Source of the DNA: Blastomussa wellsi
Lineage: Eukaryota > Cnidaria > Anthozoa > Scleractinia > Plerogyridae
NCBI GenBank assembly: GCA_947652115.1
Contig: OX393573.1
Coordinates: forward strand, 13,580,491 to 13,644,490
Direction of reading: 5' to 3'
DNA: 64,000 bases
The notes under the pieces were generated by a model. It searched no databases. It saw nothing but the letters and a program-made list of their open reading frames with translations, and was not told where the DNA came from. Positions 1 to 11,099 of the stretch are shown here, piece after piece (position 1 is the stretch's first letter; each line of letters starts with the position of its first letter). The position numbers were made by a program, and so were the translations under genes.

Positions 1-27
1 AAAAGAACTTATTGCAACGACTTCTTC

Positions 28-651
28 ATGAATGATATCTGCTTTTATCTAGACGGGGTAAGCTTTTATCATAAATACAATCCACTCGACGACGCTAGAG
101 CCCCTAAAGGTAAAATCTGGAGGAAACGAAAGGAGGGACTGTCTGTGACTGCAAAGGGAACGCACGTAGGCTCGGGCGGAAGAGTTGTTAAAATGATTGT
201 AGCCATTTCATATGGAAAAGGCGTTATATACTGTGAACAATATGAAAAACTAGATGGTAATTATTATGCAGATTTTATACGCAGAAATTTCCGAAATATG
301 TTTCAAAAGAGCGGGAAATGTTCAAAGCTATTCGTCCAAGACAATTGCCCCATACTGAATTGTGCTAAGGCGCGAAAGGCTCTTAAGGAGGTTGGGGGAG
401 AATTATTTCCTATTCCGAAAAGAAGTGGAGATCTTAATCCTATCGAGAATGTTTTTAATGCCGCGAAAGAAGAGCTCCGAACACAAGCTGTGAGGTTGAA
501 TTTAACTTATGAGAGTTTTGAGGCCTTTGCAAGAAGAGTGAAAAGTACATTGTATTCAATGCGAAGGGAAATAATTGACAATACCATCGCTTCAATGTTT
601 AAGCGCTTGGATTTAATCACAAAAAATAGGGGCAGGCGTACAAAATACTAA
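28..651 (+). CDS. Tc1/mariner-like transposase, DDE catalytic part
   Basis: The 207-residue frame looks like the catalytic half of a Tc1/mariner-superfamily transposase, the enzyme that cuts and pastes these DNA transposons. Visible landmarks are an FYLDGV strand carrying the first aspartate (D9), FVQDNCP with the second (D105), and GDLNPIENVF with the glutamate (E140). The 34-residue spacing between D105 and E140 is the DD34E signature. The N-terminal helix-turn-helix DNA-binding part is not in this frame and would lie upstream, outside the window, so the start is only the first in-frame ATG. No terminal inverted repeat was identified downstream. The frame is open through the catalytic region, which suggests a fairly young copy, but activity cannot be judged from a partial element. 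Confidence 0.8.
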   Translation: MNDICFYLDGVSFYHKYNPLDDARAPKGKIWRKRKEGLSVTAKGTHVGSGGRVVKMIVAISYGKGVIYCEQYEKLDGNYYADFIRRNFRNMFQKSGKCSKLFVQDNCPILNCAKARKALKEVGGELFPIPKRSGDLNPIENVFNAAKEELRTQAVRLNLTYESFEAFARRVKSTLYSMRREIIDNTIASMFKRLDLITKNRGRRTKY

Positions 652-1079
652 GAAAAATAAATCGAAAAGGAAAAAATGGAGCTTTATAAATAATGCAAAA
701 GTGATCTTTTATTTACAATGCGACAAAATATCTCATGTAATGACAGGATATTGCGTGACATATGTTATTATTGCGTGACTAATTTAAAGAACTTGAACGT
801 ATGAGATATTCCTGCATTGAGTCATTTCAAAAATAAAGATTTAGTGCATTCCAAAAAATAGCCGTGGTCCAAAAATGTCTTAGCCATCATAACTTGGATT
901 TCCCAACGGTCTACCATAAAAACACGGTCTACCCTCACCACGGTACGAAATAGGATATTCTTTTTTGTAATTACATTCCGATGGTAGACCGTGGTAGACC
1001 GTGGTAGACCGCCGCGGTGGATGATTGCGTTTCTATTCACCTATACACTGTTTCTCCTGGCCTTACTAAAGGACTCATT
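652..1079. other. Non-coding stretch with a small foldback repeat
   Basis: No gene is seen. From about 904 to 1018 the sequence folds on itself: two copies of ACGGTCTACC on the left face three tandem GGTAGACCGT units on the right. The rest is AT-rich sequence after the transposase. Confidence 0.55.
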
Positions 1080-1490
1080 TTAGCTAAGCACTAACGAGGC
1101 AAAGCACCTTGCACACTTCGGGATTTTCTTTTGATCGTTTTGTTCAATTTGTACATTAAATTGAAAGATTTTCCACCTTACTTGTATCATTTCTGTTTCA
1201 CGCTGATCGATAACTCCATTTTTAATGTAAATAAAGGGTTGTTTTCCCGTACAGAAAATTGGTGTGTCTTTTTCAAATACAATGTCTTTCGCGTAGTGTG
1301 TTTTGGGTGCAGGGAGATGCACTACTTGACCTTCAAGCATAAGAAGAAAATCATGCCATTGTATAACTTGTTGCGACCAGCGGAAGTCGTTCAAGAAAAT
1401 GCATTCTGCATCTTCCGCTCCAACCCATCCAAACAAGACCTGGCCGAAAAAGATCTGAGTAAAAACCTTTCTTCCAATGACTTGTATCAC
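1080..1490 (-). pseudogene. P-loop NTPase/helicase-like fragment (possibly SF3)
   Basis: A 136-residue open frame without a recognisable full-length context. It has a hydrophobic strand ending in acidic-type residues (CIFLNDFRW), which resembles a Walker B motif. It is followed by a strand-turn (PIFCTGKQPF) like a sensor/motif C, then RETEMIQVRWKIFQF, where arginines could act as fingers. This order recalls the C-terminal part of superfamily 3 helicases carried by viruses and mobile elements. The Walker A region would lie upstream on the minus strand and is not recognisable there. It is probably a remnant of a mobile or endogenised element. The family call is an inference from motif order only. 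Confidence 0.35.
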
Positions 1491-1499
1491 TACAAGAAA

Positions 1500-2180
1500 T
1501 GATTTCTAGAAAAGTTGAATTTCCTTTAAGTAGCGAGCAATTACAATAGAAGGTGTTATTGTCTGTATTGCAATTTCGTCCAGGAACTTTATCTCATTTT
1601 AATCTTACGAACACGTAGTGCGCCATTTTCATACGTAAATGCAGTTGTTTGACAATATTTGGAAATTTTGCGCAAGAATTCGAACCCACAGCAAATTTCA
1701 AACAAAAAGGATTTTTAATTGACACGTGTTTATTTCGAAACTCAAGCATACTTGCTGATGTCTTCCCCAGGGTAAATGAACTGTGTAGATGTTACGTCAT
1801 CCTATACACCCCAAAAAGAGGTTTTTCCGTGGCCATTTTTGAGATAGCCAACATGTTACCCTAAAACTTTTTCTTTTGAAAAGCTCCCCTGAAAAGCTTC
1901 GACAGGTGTGATTTTCACCTCAATATATAAGAGAAGAATATATTTTTTGTGCCTTGCATAAATCAGACAACCAGTTGCAAAAATGTTGAGACAGTTAGTG
2001 CCAAAAAAGGCTTTTCTTACTTCTATGCTTCGCAAATTGCCAGTTTGTCAGAGAAGAACATTTTGCACCCCTTTCCCCGTTTCAATGTTGTCCATCTAAG
2101 TTTTGTACGTCATATTGCATAGCTAGCAACATTGGGAAGGGGAGGAGGGGAGAGAGATTACGCGCAATAGCGCGGTGAAG
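1500..2180. other. Intergenic stretch, nothing recognised
   Basis: AT-rich sequence without a supported coding exon, RNA gene or clear inverted repeat. Short frames here lack family features and splice context. Confidence 0.4.
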
Positions 2181-2189
2181 AGTCTTCTC

Positions 2190-2470
2190 TCGTTAAGGTA
2201 GGATGTCTCAACTACTTATGCAACTGGTTGTCGCTTGACTGCGGATCGGACGGTACGAGTTCGAGCCTCGGCCGGCGCATTGCGTTGTGTTCTTGGGCAA
2301 GACACTTTACTCTCGCAGTGCCTCTCTCCACGCAGGTGTATAAATGGAAACTGGTGGATTTAATACTTGTGGGTAACCCTGCGATAGATTTGCATCCTAT
2401 CCGGGGGGGAATAAATACTCTCACTTGCTTAATGCTTTATAAACCGGGATAAGCTCCGGCCGTATGGACC
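2190..2470 (+). mobile_element. tRNA-derived SINE
   Basis: The sequence has a polymerase III B-box-like GAGTTCGAGCCTC near 2259. It is followed by a body beginning TTCTTGGGCAAGACACTTTA and CACGCAGGTGTATAAATGG, which I recognise as a recurrent SINE body of marine invertebrates (resembling the deeply conserved Nin-DC/Meta-type SINE domain; from memory, not verified). The A box is degenerate. The copy lies just upstream of the first discoidin exon. Confidence 0.6.
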
Positions 2471-2508
2471 TCTTGGCTCGTACTTACCTATCTATCTTTT
2501 ACCTCCAG

Positions 2509-2638
2509 ACTGTAGTTACGGGCTGCAAACTGGTTTAAGGAGTGACTTGCGTCTAAGAAGCAGCTCTGTGCTAAGCAGCAATTTTTTGGCGCCTTATGGA
2601 CGGCTTCGGAATAGGACAAGTGCTTGGTGCGCGAGAGG
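2509..2638 (+). CDS. Discoidin gene exon: start of the F5/8C domain
   Basis: A pyrimidine-rich acceptor (TTTTACCTCCAG) precedes the exon and a GTATGA donor follows it. It enters in phase 1 and leaves in phase 2. It encodes CSYGLQTG through WCARG, the N-terminal strands of the domain. Confidence 0.85.
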
Positions 2639-5259
2639 GTATGAATGAAGTTTATTGCACGTTATTCTATTAAAATCGGATATCTTAGAAATACGAATTA
2701 AATGTCATTCATATTCAGCGCTCCTGAAATTAAAATGCATTATCTTATTTAAAGAGCTGCGTTAAAACTTCTGCATTTTCAAAAATTTGGCCTACATTTT
2801 CAAATTCGTCATTTGTAATCTGTCTCTGTCCAGTCCGTCCTTTCCCATCCTTGTTTGATTTTGGTTTAGTATCACTTCTTTGCCATTTTTCTTCCTTAGT
2901 GAGCTTTTAGCTTTAGGTTTCCTACATTTTGAGGCTAAGTTGGTTCGTCGCGAAAACATAACTCAAAATATCGTGACGTAGCTCCTTTAAGCAATAAACA
3001 ACAGAACGTTGTTTACCCTGATAGAAGCAGTTATCGCCTGGCCTTTACTGGACTAGCTCATACGCATTATCTATCAAATCAAGTCACGTAAGACTACATC
3101 TCGATTAGTTGACACGCGTAACGCGTCCATTTCCATTTTACAATTCCATTTATTTTAATCATTTAAAGCCAAAAGGCGAAACTGCCCTAGTCTAGTGATG
3201 GAGGGAGATAATTCTCGTTCGCTCTCCAAAATTTGCACATGCAGGGATGTTAGAATTGACCATTGTTAAAATTCATATTCCAGGGATGATACAAATCCAT
3301 ATTTTCAAGTTGACCTGGGCTACGCGGACGAAATAAAAGGCGTGGCCACTCAGGGCCAAGAAGCTGACTACTGGTTCGTACGCAAGTTTGCATTGAGTTT
3401 CAGTCTGGATGGTGTTGCGTGGTTTAATTACACTGGAAATGGACTGGGTACTAAGGTTCGAGACGGAAAAATCCTTAGACTTTGATAGACGCCATTTTTT
3501 CGCATTGTAATGCAGATTAAGCTCTCGATTTCGGTTTCTTATTATGATGGATTCTTGAAATTTCTTATATAGTTTCTGTAGAAGTCATGCTATGTTCGTA
3601 GCCTTTTATAAAAAACAATATGCCAACCTTCAAGCGATTAAGGAACAAATAGTTTGCGAAGCAAACAAATCAAGGTAAAAGTACAATCAAATTCAAATCT
3701 CCACCGTGGAACAAGGTTTGGGTCCAAGGGTGTTCCTACATTTAAGGCCATGCAAAATCAATTTACATGTACACTGGATAGAGACCTCTGATCTTGTTCC
3801 TTAAAATGAGGACGGTCTTGATGGTGAGGGCGTCATATTACTCCATTTGATCCGCCATCTTGGATTTCACAAACACAAGTACAAAATCACAAAATGAAAC
3901 CAAAATGCTATTAAAATGCAAAAATTCATGGATTTTCCAACTTTTCGTATTGCAAATGTATCGCAAAAAGCTTAGTATTTATAGAAATCTGCATGTTATT
4001 TTTCGGTTGTCATGGCAGATATTTATGAAAACTCTCTTTGTTGGCGTGTCAACGATTCATGAACAACTACTAAAATTATTAGCGTCATAGAGTAAATTTG
4101 CTTTTACAAACAAAATAACCTCAAGGGGGCTTTTTACTTATAATTTACGTATAAATTTATGCGAAGCTTGCGGGCACTAAATAATTTAGCAGGCAAGAAA
4201 ATGTGTTCCAACGATTGTTTTTCAAACATGGACACCGCCTACACCCCTTTCCAGTTTAAGATCAAGGAGGTGTTATATATTCACTGGGAGAAACCCTCGC
4301 TGAACAAACACATTTTCCAAGTCAGTTTGTGACTAGCTTTTTGATTTAGTTTGTTTACTCACTACACATTTATTGTTTCTTTGTTGTAAAGTTGTAATAG
4401 ACATGTTGGAATTACCTGCACGTCGACATTATGTTACGTAATTGAAATTAGCTTATTATTTTAGGTTGTATTTATATCACACCCTTTATTGCTTATATAA
4501 TGATGGTAGAGGTTGTACTTCCGAAACTCGTCTATTAAAACTGTCGTTAGTTTTTTCTCAAAATTTACTTATAATTGCGTTTATATAATAACCAATTCAA
4601 TGCGCGCGCTCTGATTGGTCAATCAGCTATGGTTTATTGTGCCAGTAAACTCAGAATTATTATATTAATTATGCAATAGACCAGAAGTTTCTATGGTTTT
4701 TAAGCTGATAAACCACTTCGGATGTTGGAAGAACACTCGAAGAATTCGTAAATCACTCGCCTGCGACTCGCGATTTAAAAATTCTTCTAGTGTTCTGCCG
4801 ACATTCCGCGTGGTTTATCAGCTTATAAACCATAGAAACTTGTGGTCTATTGCATAATTAATTTGTGGGTGATATTTCAGGTATTTTATGGCTCCTCTCA
4901 CCCACTGCTTGTGAAGCCCAGTGTAATAGACCCGTCTGTGACTGCTCGTTATGTCCGAATTAACCCGATCCAGTGGTATCAAAAGGCCTGCCTTAGAATG
5001 GAAGTGTACCGATGCTCACTTAGAAATGGTAAGATACTGCTTCAGTTATTTGCAGGTCATATTTTGGAGAAGGAAAATTTGTGACTTCAATTTGTATTAG
5101 TCTCAAGTTGAATTAACTGTCAGAATACGAGAAACTTGCATTGGAAAATTGCTAGAAAAATACTTCAGGATTGTTTACCCTATCTGCTTCTTTGCGGCTG
5201 TACGTTGCCTACATTTGATTTTGCTTTGTATGTTTTCAGCCGATCCTTACGAACTCTGA
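2509..5259 (+). CDS. F5/8C (discoidin)-domain protein, C-terminal exons (gene span)
   Basis: Four exons (2509-2638, 3284-3455, 4881-5028, 5240-5259) join in phase to encode one whole coagulation factor 5/8 C-type discoidin domain and a short tail. The domain opens with CSYGLQTG, continues through GRLRNRTSAWCARG, YFQVDLG and GVATQG, and closes with ARYVRINP and LRMEVYRC. The first and last cysteines would form the usual disulphide of the fold. The protein ends ADPYEL only nine residues after the closing cysteine. Such domains sit in secreted or cell-surface proteins and bind glycans, phospholipids or collagen. The upstream exons (signal peptide and any EGF or other modules) were not found and may lie left of the window. 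The gene is convergent with the sulfotransferase at 6351. Confidence 0.88.
3284..3455 (+). CDS. Discoidin gene exon: core of the F5/8C domain
   Basis: Acceptor ATATTCCAG. Encodes YFQVDLG, GVATQGQEADYW, FALSFSLDGVAWFNYTG: the most conserved discoidin core. The donor (AAG/GTTCGA) is weak but is the one that keeps the frame into the next exon. Confidence 0.9.
4664..4862. mobile_element. Foldback MITE in a discoidin intron
   Basis: About 95-base arms form an imperfect inverted repeat beginning ATTAATTATGCAATAGACCA and ending with its complement. The centre is ACTCGCCTGCGACTCGC. The right arm ends about 18 bases before the acceptor of the 4881 exon, so this element supplies sequence close to the splice site. 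Confidence 0.8.
4881..5028 (+). CDS. Discoidin gene exon: end of the F5/8C domain
   Basis: Acceptor GATATTTCAG, donor GTAAGA, phase 0 in and phase 1 out. Encodes VFYGSSHPLLVKP, ARYVRINPIQWY and LRMEVYRC, the closing strands and the second disulphide cysteine. Confidence 0.9.
5240..5259 (+). CDS. Discoidin gene terminal exon with stop
   Basis: A 20-base terminal exon after the acceptor TGTTTTCAG. Joined to the previous G it reads ADPYEL then TGA. Confidence 0.75.
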
Positions 5260-5692
5260 AGAAGAAAGCACACGGATAATTCAGGAACCATTTTTTTTTG
5301 TCAAACTGTTATTGCTGCCCTTTCTTGGATTTGGATAAGGAAGCCGTTATATCAACATCAACTCCAAGATTACTTTCAAGTATACGACCTAATTTTAGGC
5401 TTATTTGGAGTTTATTTTTATCGAAAATCTTTAACAACGGATATGCCTTAAAGCCTAAATTGTGGTTATAAGCTTTTGTTAATGAACGCATGTTTCGGAC
5501 ACCGATGTTTCTTTCTGAGATACTTGTACATTTGAAAGTCAGTTGGATTTATTGATCCTGTTTTTGTTGTTACAACATGGACACAATATGTTGTTTATTG
5601 ACATTGATATATGATTTCATTGTGATATGATTTGCATGAGTTTTATTCAGAGTCTCTTATAGCACACAACGTGCAAAATCACGATAGCTAAG

Positions 5693-5698
5693 AATAAA
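5693..5698 (+). terminator. Probable poly(A) signal of the discoidin gene
   Basis: AATAAA about 430 bases after the stop codon, the first good signal downstream on the plus strand. Confidence 0.4.
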
Positions 5699-5699
5699 A

Positions 5700-6350
5700 G
5701 TATATTGGATTGACTCCTGAGGAGCCGTCTGTGTGTCTCCTGACGAAACAGCATATGTCACATTTGTAATGATGGTTTATAAGTGACAAGATATTATTCA
5801 ATACAGGTGATGAAAATAAGTGGACTGTTTTATGCTGTGTTTATTGTATTTTTAGTGTTACTGTACGTCGCATTCAAAAGCATATTCATTTTAGCATTAG
5901 TGAAACATTTGAAATGTCGTTCATATAATCCGCTAGTTTGAGTCGCACTTTACATAAAATATTATACATTAAATTGTACAGTTAATTTCCAAGTAGGAGC
6001 GATTTATTTTCAAATAGTTTGGAAATTTAGACTAAAAATAAACTTGAGCTAAATAAACCTTGAAAATTGTATGAACTCATGATACTTTATGTAGAAAAAT
6101 CTCTTCGATGATATAATCAATTCAATTGAAAACACGTTCACCAGTACAAGGGGTACTGTATCCCTAACTGCACTTATTTTTCCGCTCTTGAAAAGCCCAT
6201 TAATGTGAAATTAGGCGTTAAACATTATCCCGTGACATTTTATCGCTCGGTATTCCACTCGCCCAACACGATGCAACAAGCTTTCGGTGGATCTGTTCGA
6301 GATATGTTTCAATCCGTAAGACCCATAACAATTTCACCAAGAATGTTTTG
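5700..6350. other. 3' UTR and intergenic region between convergent genes
   Basis: AT-rich sequence between the discoidin 3' end and the sulfotransferase stop. A minus-strand AATAAA (6003-6008) is a candidate sulfotransferase poly(A) signal. No exon was recognised. Confidence 0.5.
6003..6008 (-). terminator. Candidate poly(A) signal of the sulfotransferase
   Basis: AATAAA on the minus strand about 340 bases after the stop codon. Confidence 0.3.
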
Positions 6351-7211
6351 TCATAATTTCTGGTTTATGAACTTGTCGATTACGGGTTGTAACAGCCCTG
6401 GAAATGCATATCCAAAGATCTCGATATCGTTCTTGTAAATGCTTTGCACTTGTGCTATTCTAAGCAATGTCAAATTAGAATAATAGTCTTGCATTAAACC
6501 GTGTGTATCTGTTGGCCGCCATTGTGGAAACTGCACTTTATCCTGCAGATTCGTCTTTCTTAAAATAAAGTTTGCGTCTTCCAACAGTGTTTCGTAATGG
6601 CCAATATAATCAAACTGAATATAACAAGGATGACATATATCGTACATTTGCCGCCAGTGTACTTGTAGTTTTTCACCATTTTTCTTCGTAAGAACCACGT
6701 ATGATACAAACTCTTCAAACGTTGTACTATCAATACTTGGCTCGATACCAACACGTCCATTGCGCACCAGATATTGCCGGACTCTTTTGCGGTAACCTTG
6801 CCAGAAATTATCACCACGTTTGTACCATCCCATAAAAACGTCTTTGTATGCCGATAAGAGCCGTTCAAACGGTTCCCGTACAAACATAAACTTCGTGTAA
6901 GTTCTGAGAATATTTTGTCGATCTTTCAAGGAATATTGCTTCAGAGACTTTAGCTTGTACTTAACCTCTTGATGAATGTCCTTTTCAATGTTTGCTCCCT
7001 CTAAGTCAGCTAGAATTTTCTTCCAAGCCGTACAAGAAACTTTAGGAACAGGACAAAAGACAAGCTTGTGTTTCTCCGAGACAATAACGTTCGACAAATC
7101 TAAATGTTTTGCACTTGTGTTCATCAAAACCTGTTTATGACAATAATCTAGCATCTGTTTAGTTCTTACGTTGTGCTTGAATGTTTCCTCTCCTTCAGAA
7201 TCATCTCGAGA
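6351..7211 (-). CDS. Sulfotransferase exon 2: catalytic domain
   Basis: Acceptor TTGCTGTTACAG, then 286 codons from SRDDSEGEE to FINQKL and stop. It holds both PAPS-binding motifs and the conserved C-terminal DYIGHYETL region on one uninterrupted exon. Confidence 0.92.
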   Translation of the reverse strand, partial: SRDDSEGEETFKHNVRTKQMLDYCHKQVLMNTSAKHLDLSNVIVSEKHKLVFCPVPKVSCTAWKKILADLEGANIEKDIHQEVKYKLKSLKQYSLKDRQNILRTYTKFMFVREPFERLLSAYKDVFMGWYKRGDNFWQGYRKRVRQYLVRNGRVGIEPSIDSTTFEEFVSYVVLTKKNGEKLQVHWRQMYDICHPCYIQFDYIGHYETLLEDANFILRKTNLQDKVQFPQWRPTDTHGLMQDYYSNLTLLRIAQVQSIYKNDIEIFGYAFPGLLQPVIDKFINQKL

Positions 7212-9550
7212 CTGTAACAGCAAAGTACAACAGTCAATCATAGAGAACTATTCAATCTTATACACCCCTAACTACATGGAGCAAAGTTGTCCAAAACACA
7301 TAGAAAGGGAAAACGGAAAATATGCATTATTTAGGGAACAAAATACATTTTCGGATTGTACATGTAATAATTCTCGAACATTCATCAGTATGGAACATTA
7401 ACAGATTTTCCTTCTAATAAAGCGAGCTTTAATTGCACTAGTATCGTGAAACCAAAACCAAAGTAATTACTTTGGCCAATCACAAAGGACGGAGACAATC
7501 CACCTAACCAATCAAAACTCGAAGTAATATTACACGTTGCTGACACAAAGCGCGGGAAACGAGCGCGCACGACGATTGGTTTTGGTTTTATTTCTGATTG
7601 GTTGAAAAAGTGGCGCGATATTTTGCTGATCGCTTAAAACTGAGTCCCAATAGAATGATGTCAGTTGAAAAACCTTTTAAAGATTCTGCTTGTAGTTTCA
7701 ATTAATTCACTTGTTTTATTTACATGAATTGCAAGGTCTAGTATTTTCCCCTTGCGAAAATCAGCTTCAAACATTTATCGATTGATAATGATATCGGAAC
7801 ATAGAAAAAAAAGGTTCTTTGACTGTTTCCCCATGACGAAATAATTTTTCGATATTTTCAACGGACTTTCCTGAAGTATCCGGTCTAAATACTGTAAAGC
7901 ACAGAAAACGAAAACGAGCAAATGAATAAGAAATTGAAGATATTCTATAAACATCACTAATAATTAACTGTTTAAAATTTCGTTCGACGTAGGTATTCAT
8001 TTGCCTAGTTCCTTACGGCTTTTTCCCCAGGCCTTCACGGTATAGTATGACGTCAGTACTCATTTCGGACCAAGTGACCGAAAGCGCATTGACCGCGACG
8101 AAAAATTCGAGGCCAAGGAACTAGGCAAGGTATTCGTAAAAATATAGCTTCGTGGTAAGGACCTCTAAACCAAAATTATTTATATCATTAAACACACATG
8201 CACTTGGGTACAATTTCTATATAGCAGTTTCAATGAGTATCATTGTATTTGTTAACAATCCTTTTAAACCTAATATAGAGGTCTCTCCACCTTTCTGCGA
8301 ATGTGAGCAACATACGTAGGTAAATGAGTAAACTTTGGGTGAACAAAAAAGAAAAAAAAAACAATATTTAAAAGAATACCAAACCACTTAAAACAGGAAG
8401 GGTTCTTCAAAATACTAGACCTCGATTTTTTTCCTCGTTAACTCGAGCATCAACCAAGACAGCCAACTGTATAGCACAGCTGCAAATTTCGTATCAAGTG
8501 TACTGACGACACCGTCCCACGATCGACCAATGGTGTCATTTTGAAGGAAACTTTTATTTTGTTTCTCTTGACGTTCCATATAAACAGAACAGAAAACAGC
8601 CGGGTTATCGGGGGAGGCCCTTTAAAAATCACATCCCTAATTGAAAAGACTTGCTCTCTTATTCACATTGAAGACTAGTTCCCTTATTCCTGCAGAAAAC
8701 TAGCTGTTTTATCGGGTGCTACAACTTAAAACAGTTCAAAATCTCTTAGTTAAATAAAATGCTTTCGTTTCGAACATAAAAGTCTGTGTGCGTGACTAAT
8801 CAAACTCGAGTTGTTTGTCAATCAAAATATTCCGTTATAAATACAGCGCATAGCCTTTGTTAGCAAGTTTTTCCTATTTATTGACCATTTAGCATAATGA
8901 AAAAATTCACATAAGATTATTTAATTTTAACCTACTAAATAAATAGATTAAAGGAAACTGTCCTTTTAGATTTAAAGAGTGATTTCGGAATTAATTAGCT
9001 TACAGTGCATATCGCTTTCACATTATTCATACAGCAAATTTGGATCGATTCGTAATTTGCCACCTGCTGTTAATCGTTCACATCGGAAAGACCAAAGCTT
9101 TTTATGTAGAGTTTCTTAAGTCGGGACTGCCTTGAAAAGATGATCGGATTGAAGTTTTGTAGCTTGTATTAGCTGACGAGCTTGGGGTATAAGCGTATCT
9201 TCCTTTGTCCAAACTGCGAGCATCTTAATAAATTTAGATAATTGCCCATTGGAACCAGTTCATTCTTATCAAAAGATAGTCTTATACGAAATATATCTAA
9301 AAATAAATTAACAAAATTCATATCATAACGTTCATAAAATCTTTTAAAACCGAAAAGTCATTTTCTTTGCTTCTGCAACCTACTCCAATTCACCAAGAGA
9401 CAGAATATAACCTACCATTTGTTTTCTGTTGCTGCTTGCATGAGTTTGAATTGTCGACCACCCAACCAAGGACATAAGAGCAAAGAGTACAGCAAATGTT
9501 GCTAAAAGTCGAAGAAATTTTTTCCCAAAGGTTGAATGCCTGCATCTCAT
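6351..9550 (-). CDS. Carbohydrate sulfotransferase, CHST8-14 family (gene span)
   Basis: Two exons (9416-9550 and 6351-7211, both phase 0) encode a 331-residue type II Golgi membrane enzyme that would move sulfate from PAPS onto a glycan such as chondroitin, dermatan or a terminal GalNAc/HNK-1 sugar. Residues 10-31 form the signal-anchor helix (KKFLRLLATFAVLFALMSLVGW). CPVPKVSCTAWK at about 98-109 is the 5'-phosphosulfate loop, and FVREPFERLLSAYKD at about 155-169 is the 3'-phosphate site. Both are intact. The length fits the family (about 330-420). The start was set at MRCRHS. An in-frame ATG ten codons earlier (9580) would also work. Which acceptor sugar it uses cannot be decided from sequence. 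Confidence 0.88.
7440..7625. repeat. Dispersed CCAAT-rich repeat, copy A
   Basis: Carries several CCAATCA/TGATTGG boxes and a GCGCGGGAAACGAGCGCGC core. An inverted relative lies at 63505-63715. Probably a non-autonomous element; no ends were fixed. Confidence 0.55.
8002..8128. mobile_element. Small MITE with perfect 14-base ends
   Basis: TTGCCTAGTTCCTT at the left end and its exact complement at the right end. The interior has no coding content. It sits in the sulfotransferase intron. Confidence 0.65.
8160..9379. other. Rest of the sulfotransferase intron
   Basis: AT-rich, no supported exon or repeat structure seen. Confidence 0.4.
9416..9550 (-). CDS. Sulfotransferase exon 1: cytosolic tail and signal anchor
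   Basis: Short basic N-terminus (MRCRHSTFGKK), one long hydrophobic segment, then a stem ending SSNRKQM at a good GTAGGT donor in phase 0. No intermediate exon is needed to keep frame, though one cannot be excluded. Confidence 0.7.
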
Positions 9551-9599
9551 TTCCACAATCTTGAGGGTGTGTAAAAACACATCTAAAATCCAAGAGCGA

Positions 9600-11099
9600 C
9601 GTTGGCGTGTTTTGCCGTGCCACTTGCAAATATATGCAAGAAGCGATATTGTTCTGCTCGATTTATTATTCCTGTCCCTTTATGTTTATTCATTTGGGTA
9701 GTGTCAATTGTTGACTAAGACTGTGGGGGATGAATAACAGAATCTCTTTTGGAGGCGATCGTAGCCAATTTGGGATAGCGATTATTCGGCCGACTGGCAA
9801 ATATAATCGATTCAGAATTAGTTTTAATTTTGTTTTTACACGTCTTCCACCTTCATCGCTGAGGAAACATTAATCAAGTCGTCTTTCACAATCATTCGGA
9901 ATCGTCCACAATCGTCCTATGTTTGTCAGTCTTGCGAAGATCTAGAAACAAGTCTCTTAAACATCAAACGGAAAACCTGGTAGTGGGTATTAAATTAACT
10001 TAAGCTAGATAATTGCCTGACACAACATTTGCTTTTATCCTTGAGAGTTGTCATTTGATTGTGCGAATAACGTTCGCGGTCCTTTGCAGTTTTCACCTCT
10101 ATTTTTTTGGAGCACGCGGGAAGTTTGGAGAGCACGAAAGAAGCGTAAGAGTTGCCCGAGGCGATAGATCTTTACAGATCCGATATGCTGTGCCTTTTAA
10201 GCATGGTTTTGTCCATGCGTTTCAATGTTTAGATGGTTTAGCCATCTACATTTTGACTTTAGACAATAATTCGATACTTTGCCTGTTTTCTCCCTGAAAC
10301 ACGTGATGTGGCGGGGCGGACGGGTTCAAAGTACGGAACTTGATAAAGCATGGGTTTTGTTGCATTTTATTTGAGCTGGCTTTCTGGTTGGTTTCATTTA
10401 AAACTGCTACACCGTGCTGACGAGTTCCAATAAGAACGAAACAGCTGTCCACGGTTGCAGCCTTGCTTTGTCGGTTTCTGTCGGGTTGTTGCCTCGCAAA
10501 GTCAATTTTTTCAGGTAGTATCAGCCTTGCAGTTATGTTTGTGTTAATTTATTAGCATTTTAATTGTTCAAATGTTGCATTTGATGGTCGTTGGCTGTAA
10601 AAAAAAACATCAAAAAAGAGAAAGCTAAAAGTTTTTAAAGTTGAGTTCTTTTATCGCCTCGAAACTGTAGAAACAAACCTTAAAACCTTTAAACATGCTC
10701 TGCTTCTCTTCCTCAACTTCGGAAAGACTTTCGACGCTCAAAAATGGTCCTTTTTTCGAACATCGCTGCTTTCCTTTGACTCTGGGCTTTCTATCATTCA
10801 GTGGTTTAAAATCTTTTACTTTGACTCTGAAAATGGCATTTCAAACAACGGCTGGGCAGCTAACTTCTTCCCTGTTATACTTTAGGGGCGTCCGGCAACG
10901 ATGAGTTTTAGTTTTTGACTCGTGTATTGAATACCAATTAAACACACAAGACGGGCAACTTTGTCCTCGAAGAATCGAGTACCGTCTCTGGAATGTAGCA
11001 GAAAAAAATATATTTCCTCTACTCGCTTTCTTCAGAGCTCTCGGATCACGAGAGAGAAGTCATCGAACTGTCAAAAAAAATGTCAAAAAATGTCAAATG
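9600..11099. other. Intergenic stretch upstream of the sulfotransferase
   Basis: No coding exon could be supported on either strand. The sulfotransferase promoter should lie near its left edge, but no clear core element was seen. Confidence 0.35.

Noticed and set aside
6560..6883. 107-residue frame with a hydrophobic end on the minus strand
   Set aside because: Shadow of the sulfotransferase catalytic exon in another frame.
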